A DNA stretch of 64,000 bases. Source: Ostreiculturibacter nitratireducens (GTDB lineage Bacteria; Pseudomonadota; Alphaproteobacteria; Rhodobacterales; Rhodobacteraceae). Below, piece after piece: positions 60,863-64,000 of the stretch (position 1 is the first letter of the stretch; each line of letters opens with the position of its first letter). Location: positions 1,178,001-1,242,000 of the forward strand of contig NZ_JAVQHL010000002.1 of assembly GCF_032670585.1 (NCBI RefSeq). The letters run 5' to 3'. Below the pieces are notes generated by a model. That model saw only the letters and a list, made by a program, of their open reading frames with translations. It did not search any database and was not told the origin of the DNA. A program made the translations under genes and the position numbers.

Positions 60863-63800
60863 CTAGGCTCCGTCCGCGCCCGTTGCCGTGCGGGCTGCGC
60901 GGAGGGAGGTGCTCGGACGCTTCTGCGCGACCGCCTGCATTCGCCGCCGCATCAGCTTGCGCCAGATCGGCGGCAAGAGCGCGACGAGCGCCACAAGCGG
61001 CATCGGCGCCGGAAGGGTGGGGGAGGCGCCGCCCGGCGCCTCGGCTTCGTCGCTTCGGCTTGCCGGAACCGGATGCGCCTCGTGATCAGAGGGCCACGGC
61101 TGGCGCGGCCGTAGTGCCGCCGGAAGGATCCTGGGCGGCACCCATTCGTGCCTCGGGCCCAGGCTCTCGAACCTGTCGCTGTCGAGCTTCTGTCGCTGCA
61201 TCCCGTAGTGCCGGACATAATCGCCGATCATGACGCCGGCGCGCACCACGGCCGCGAGCAGAAGAAGCGCCAGTGCAGCGCCAAGGCCGAAGACGATGCC
61301 TGCCGCCAGTACGACGCCGGCGCCGGCTCCGATCAGGACGAAATACGGATGCAACGTCGCCCGCTTCCGGCCGAGGCGCGGCTTCATCAGCACCTGCTCG
61401 ATCTCCCACCCCGCGACGAGACCCTCGCTCCAGGACCGCGTGGCGAAGTTCCAGAAACCCTCGTCCACCTCGGCGGTCATCGGGTCGAAGGGCGTCGCGG
61501 CGAAGCGGTGGTGGATCAACCGATGGATCCGCGCGTAAGGTCCGCAGAGGAGCGAGACATGGACCGCAAGCCCAAGGTTCTGCCGCTTGCGCCGCCTGCT
61601 GTGGATGAGCTCATGGGCGGCCGTGAGCGAGACCTGACCGAAATACAGCGCGAAAGCCGCGAACATTGCACACCATTCGCCGAAGGACAGCCCCGACTTT
61701 CCGCCGAGCGCGAAAAGGGCGAACGCGAATACCGGGAAATGCAGCGCGGAAAGGGCCGCACCCGCGCGCTCCGCTCTTTCCCGCCGGTCACCTTCCTCCG
61801 CAGCTTCGGCCACCCGTGCGAAGAGGTCTTCAGGTCCGAGTGACACGGCGACCAGATAGATCAGCGCGATGAGCGCGAAGGCCCCACCAGCAATTCCGCC
61901 GAGCGCGAGCAGCGGGACCGCCAGAAGGATGGGCAGGCCGGCCATGGCCATTGGCGCGGTCATGTCCGCTCCAAGCTGATCGTCCGCCTTGACGCGACGG
62001 CGCTCGTCTTTCGCGGAGATGGGTTTGGTCACCTCGGCCGCCACTGTCTTCGCAACAAGATCGGCAAGCGGATCCACCTCCGGCCAGACCTCCGCCGGCT
62101 GTCGCAGTCGTCCTTGTGCCGCCTTTCCAGTCGCAGGCACCAATGCGGTGCTGGCTTCGGAGGCGGTGGACGCCTGCGGCTCGGCCACTTCCTGTGGCTG
62201 GTCGGCGTGCGCCTCGGCCGGTATCGCAACGTCGTGCCGGACTGCAGCCGCGTCGGACGTGTCGTCGGCGTCCTGCGGCTCAAGCTCGGCGGTCGGTAAC
62301 TCGCCAGCTTCCGCGAAAGCCTGGAAATCCGGCTGCTCCGATCCGGCGCGGGTCGGCCCTTCCGTTTCGTCGGGGGCAGCCGAAGTCAGAGGGGCAGGGG
62401 GCGGACTGGTCGAGGTGTCGCTTGAAGCATCGGGCGGAGGCGCGGCGGTCCAACTCGGCTCCTCGGTTTCGGGTTCAGCCTCGGTCGAAATGGGCGGACC
62501 CGAGGTCGGCAACGGCTTCTCGGCCTCCGGTCCGGTTGTGCCCATATCGCCGGCGGCTTCAACGTATGCTTCGGGCTCTACCGTCGTCTGCCCCGCTCCC
62601 GTATCCGAAGCGTCCAGGGCGTCTGAACCGGCCGGCGCGGCAAGCACTGCTTCATCTTCATCCGATGCGCGAAGTTCGGTTTCGACGGACGGAGGTTCAG
62701 GTGCAAAGCGATCTTCTGCGGTGACGGGCGCGCTCACGCTCTCCGGCTCGGGGACGGCCGCTTCCCGGCAGGCTTCCCCGCCCGCCTCGCGGACGCCTTC
62801 CTCATCGGGGCTCTCGACGGCCCGGGCCGCCGCATCGTCCCCCTCGCCGGTTCCTCTGTCTTGGGGACCGGGAAGGGGCATTTCTTCCGGCGCGACATGC
62901 CCGGGACTTTCCGGGACCTCGAAAGCCGCGTCCAAGGAGCCCTGATCGCCTTCGCGTTCAGGGCCGCTCCCTTCCTCGGCCGTCCGGATTTCTTTCGCAG
63001 GGGCAGACAATCCGGCATCGGCCGGTGTCTCGTGGACTTCACCCTCTACGCCGTCCGGACCCGCCGGTTCCGGCGCGGGCGGCTCCTGCTGTGCCTCGAC
63101 CACCCGCAGCGTCGGCGGGGCGGCGGGAGGTTCTGGCGATTGGCCCGCGGCGGCTCCGGCCCCGGGAGTGGCATTCTCTTCGCGGCCTTCACTCTCCGAT
63201 TCCAGACTGGCGCCGCCGGATTCAAGCAGAAGGCGCCACGAAAAATCCGGCTCCTCCTCCGAATCCTCTGGCGTGGGCGCCTCGTCTTCAACGGCCTTCG
63301 CCTCATCCGGGCCGCTTGTTGCGCTTGTTGGAAGTTCAGGCGCGATCGCCGGGGCGGCGGGCTCCGGGATCTTTTCGGCTGTCGGTTCGGACGCGACGGA
63401 TGCAGATTCGAAAAAGGGCTCGTCCGGCTCGGTCTCCGGGGGCGGTTCCACCGTTTCCTCGACGATCGGCGGAGCATCCTGCTCCGCGATCGGCAGAGTA
63501 TCCGGCGTGACCGCATTGTCATGGGCAGGCGCTTCGGCCGACGGCTCCGCCGAGGCCTCAGCGTCCTCTTCCGGGTTGGCTTCCATCACCCGCGCAAGAA
63601 GATCGGCGTCGTCCTGACTCTGCTTCTCGGAACTGAGATCATCGCCGTCGCTCGACCGGGTGGCGTTATCTTCAGCGGATTTCCGGGCCGACCCGCGACC
63701 GAACCCGAGAATGCCGCCGACCAGTCCGCTGAGGAGGCCTTTTCCTCGCGGTTCTGGTTCTGCGGTGTCGGGGGGCGCAGCGGCTCCGGATTTCCCGGCT

Positions 63801-64000
63801 CCCTGCGCAGGCTCGGGTTCCCGGACGACCGGCTCATCTTCGGCCGCCTCCGGCTCCTCCTCCTCGAACAGCGCCCTGAAGCGCCGCTGCGAGTCGGTCA
63901 TTGGCTGCGACCGGGCAGGAGCCTTCTGCGCGCCGCTTTCAGGCTGTGGCTCGGTCTCGTCCGCATGGCGCGCCGCCCGGTCCTCCGCCACGATGGCGGC
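60863..64000 (-). CDS. AlkB/fatty-acid-desaturase-like domain fused to a long disordered N-terminus (partial)
   Basis: The frame runs to the right edge, so the start is uncertain: GTG at 63991 gives 1,042 residues and an ATG at 63901 gives 1,012. Residues 1 to about 670 are Glu/Pro/Ala/Ser-rich and disordered. From about 677 there is a membrane domain like alkane 1-monooxygenase with helices and His boxes HELIH (about 793-797) and HRLIHHRFAATPFDP (about 823-834), then RHYGMQRQK and GPRHEW. The third box, usually RHSDHH, reads P-S-D-H-E-A-H-P (about 967-974), so two of its histidines are lost. The diiron site may be altered or inactive. A terminal basic helix follows. Confidence 0.8.
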   Translation of the reverse strand, partial: AAIVAEDRAARHADETEPQPESGAQKAPARSQPMTDSQRRFRALFEEEEPEAAEDEPVVREPEPAQGAGKSGAAAPPDTAEPEPRGKGLLSGLVGGILGFGRGSARKSAEDNATRSSDGDDLSSEKQSQDDADLLARVMEANPEEDAEASAEPSAEAPAHDNAVTPDTLPIAEQDAPPIVEETVEPPPETEPDEPFFESASVASEPTAEKIPEPAAPAIAPELPTSATSGPDEAKAVEDEAPTPEDSEEEPDFSWRLLLESGGASLESESEGREENATPGAGAAAGQSPEPPAAPPTLRVVEAQQEPPAPEPAGPDGVEGEVHETPADAGLSAPAKEIRTAEEGSGPEREGDQGSLDAAFEVPESPGHVAPEEMPLPGPQDRGTGEGDDAAARAVESPDEEGVREAGGEACREAAVPEPESVSAPVTAEDRFAPEPPSVETELRASDEDEAVLAAPAGSDALDASDTGAGQTTVEPEAYVEAAGDMGTTGPEAEKPLPTSGPPISTEAEPETEEPSWTAAPPPDASSDTSTSPPPAPLTSAAPDETEGPTRAGSEQPDFQAFAEAGELPTAELEPQDADDTSDAAAVRHDVAIPAEAHADQPQEVAEPQASTASEASTALVPATGKAAQGRLRQPAEVWPEVDPLADLVAKTVAAEVTKPISAKDERRRVKADDQLGADMTAPMAMAGLPILLAVPLLALGGIAGGAFALIALIYLVAVSLGPEDLFARVAEAAEEGDRRERAERAGAALSALHFPVFAFALFALGGKSGLSFGEWCAMFAAFALYFGQVSLTAAHELIHSRRRKRQNLGLAVHVSLLCGPYARIHRLIHHRFAATPFDPMTAEVDEGFWNFATRSWSEGLVAGWEIEQVLMKPRLGRKRATLHPYFVLIGAGAGVVLAAGIVFGLGAALALLLLAAVVRAGVMIGDYVRHYGMQRQKLDSDRFESLGPRHEWVPPRILPAALRPRQPWPSDHEAHPVPASRSDEAEAPGGASPTLPAPMPLVALVALLPPIWRKLMRRRMQAVAQKRPSTSLRAARTATGADGA

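Overview
The window is a gene-dense, high-GC chromosomal segment. Its gene content points to an alphaproteobacterium of the Rhodobacterales (Rhodobacteraceae/Roseobacter-like): a phaZ/phaC-phaP-phaR polyhydroxyalkanoate locus, an hflK-hflC-DUF2065-degP cluster, an LdtR-type MarR regulator, DUF1194 and DUF2842 proteins, and a GAAC-N7-GAAC alphaproteobacterial SOS box. No rRNA, tRNA, CRISPR array, prophage or replication origin was seen. Both ends cut through genes: a MATE transporter on the left and a very long desaturase-like protein on the right.

Layout. 1-6400: MATE transporter, membrane acyltransferase, a conserved hypothetical, an aspartate-type aminotransferase, an XRE regulator, SdhE and an LdtR-like regulator. 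6400-9400: a glyoxalase I plus two DUF1194 von Willebrand-like proteins, then flavin-dependent thymidylate synthase thyX. 9364-10700: a small accessory patch with an AT-richer phospholipase-D-like gene, a REPIN-like paired palindrome and its likely RAYT transposase. 10700-11800: DUF1810, an ArsC/Spx-like protein and a cold-shock protein. 11924-14433: a bufferin-type RiPP operon (DUF2282 precursor, DUF692/MNIO enzyme, DUF2063 partner, DoxX membrane protein), the most interesting system here. 14641-19624: thrS, an MFS transporter and two alpha/beta-hydrolases, one lacking its nucleophile. 19631-24105: the PHA locus with PhaR-type CTGC-N3-GCAG boxes at all three promoters.

24148-33813: a nine-gene amine/amino-acid uptake and gamma-glutamylation operon, transcribed leftward: ABC ATPase, binding protein, two permeases, glutamine synthetase-like, glutamine amidotransferase, second glutamine synthetase-like, PuuB-like oxidase, and a class III aminotransferase that follows after a 161-base gap. 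33913-39717: a PhnD-like protein with a TerB-like partner, DUF1330, pyrG, secG, purA and DUF2842. 39724-47035: a 922-residue acidic low-complexity protein, thiamine pyrophosphokinase, a DMT permease, L-serine dehydratase, a GST and DUF2267. 47203-53248: rpiA-gor, then hflK-hflC-DUF2065-degP. 53587-64000: DUF5765, an SOS-box-controlled fragment of error-prone polymerase DnaE2, a sulfotransferase, a ferredoxin with an FG-GAP protein, bestrophin coupled to purD, xseA, a small exported protein, and an AlkB/desaturase-like domain fused to about 670 residues of disordered acidic sequence.

Many genes overlap by ATGA, GTGA or TGATG, indicating translational coupling. The coherent modules are copper/metal handling (buf), carbon storage (pha), amine nitrogen recovery (puu-like operon) and envelope proteostasis (hflKC-degP). 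Start sites were chosen by Shine-Dalgarno sequences, overlaps with neighbours and family lengths; function calls rest on motif recognition only, since no database search could be run.
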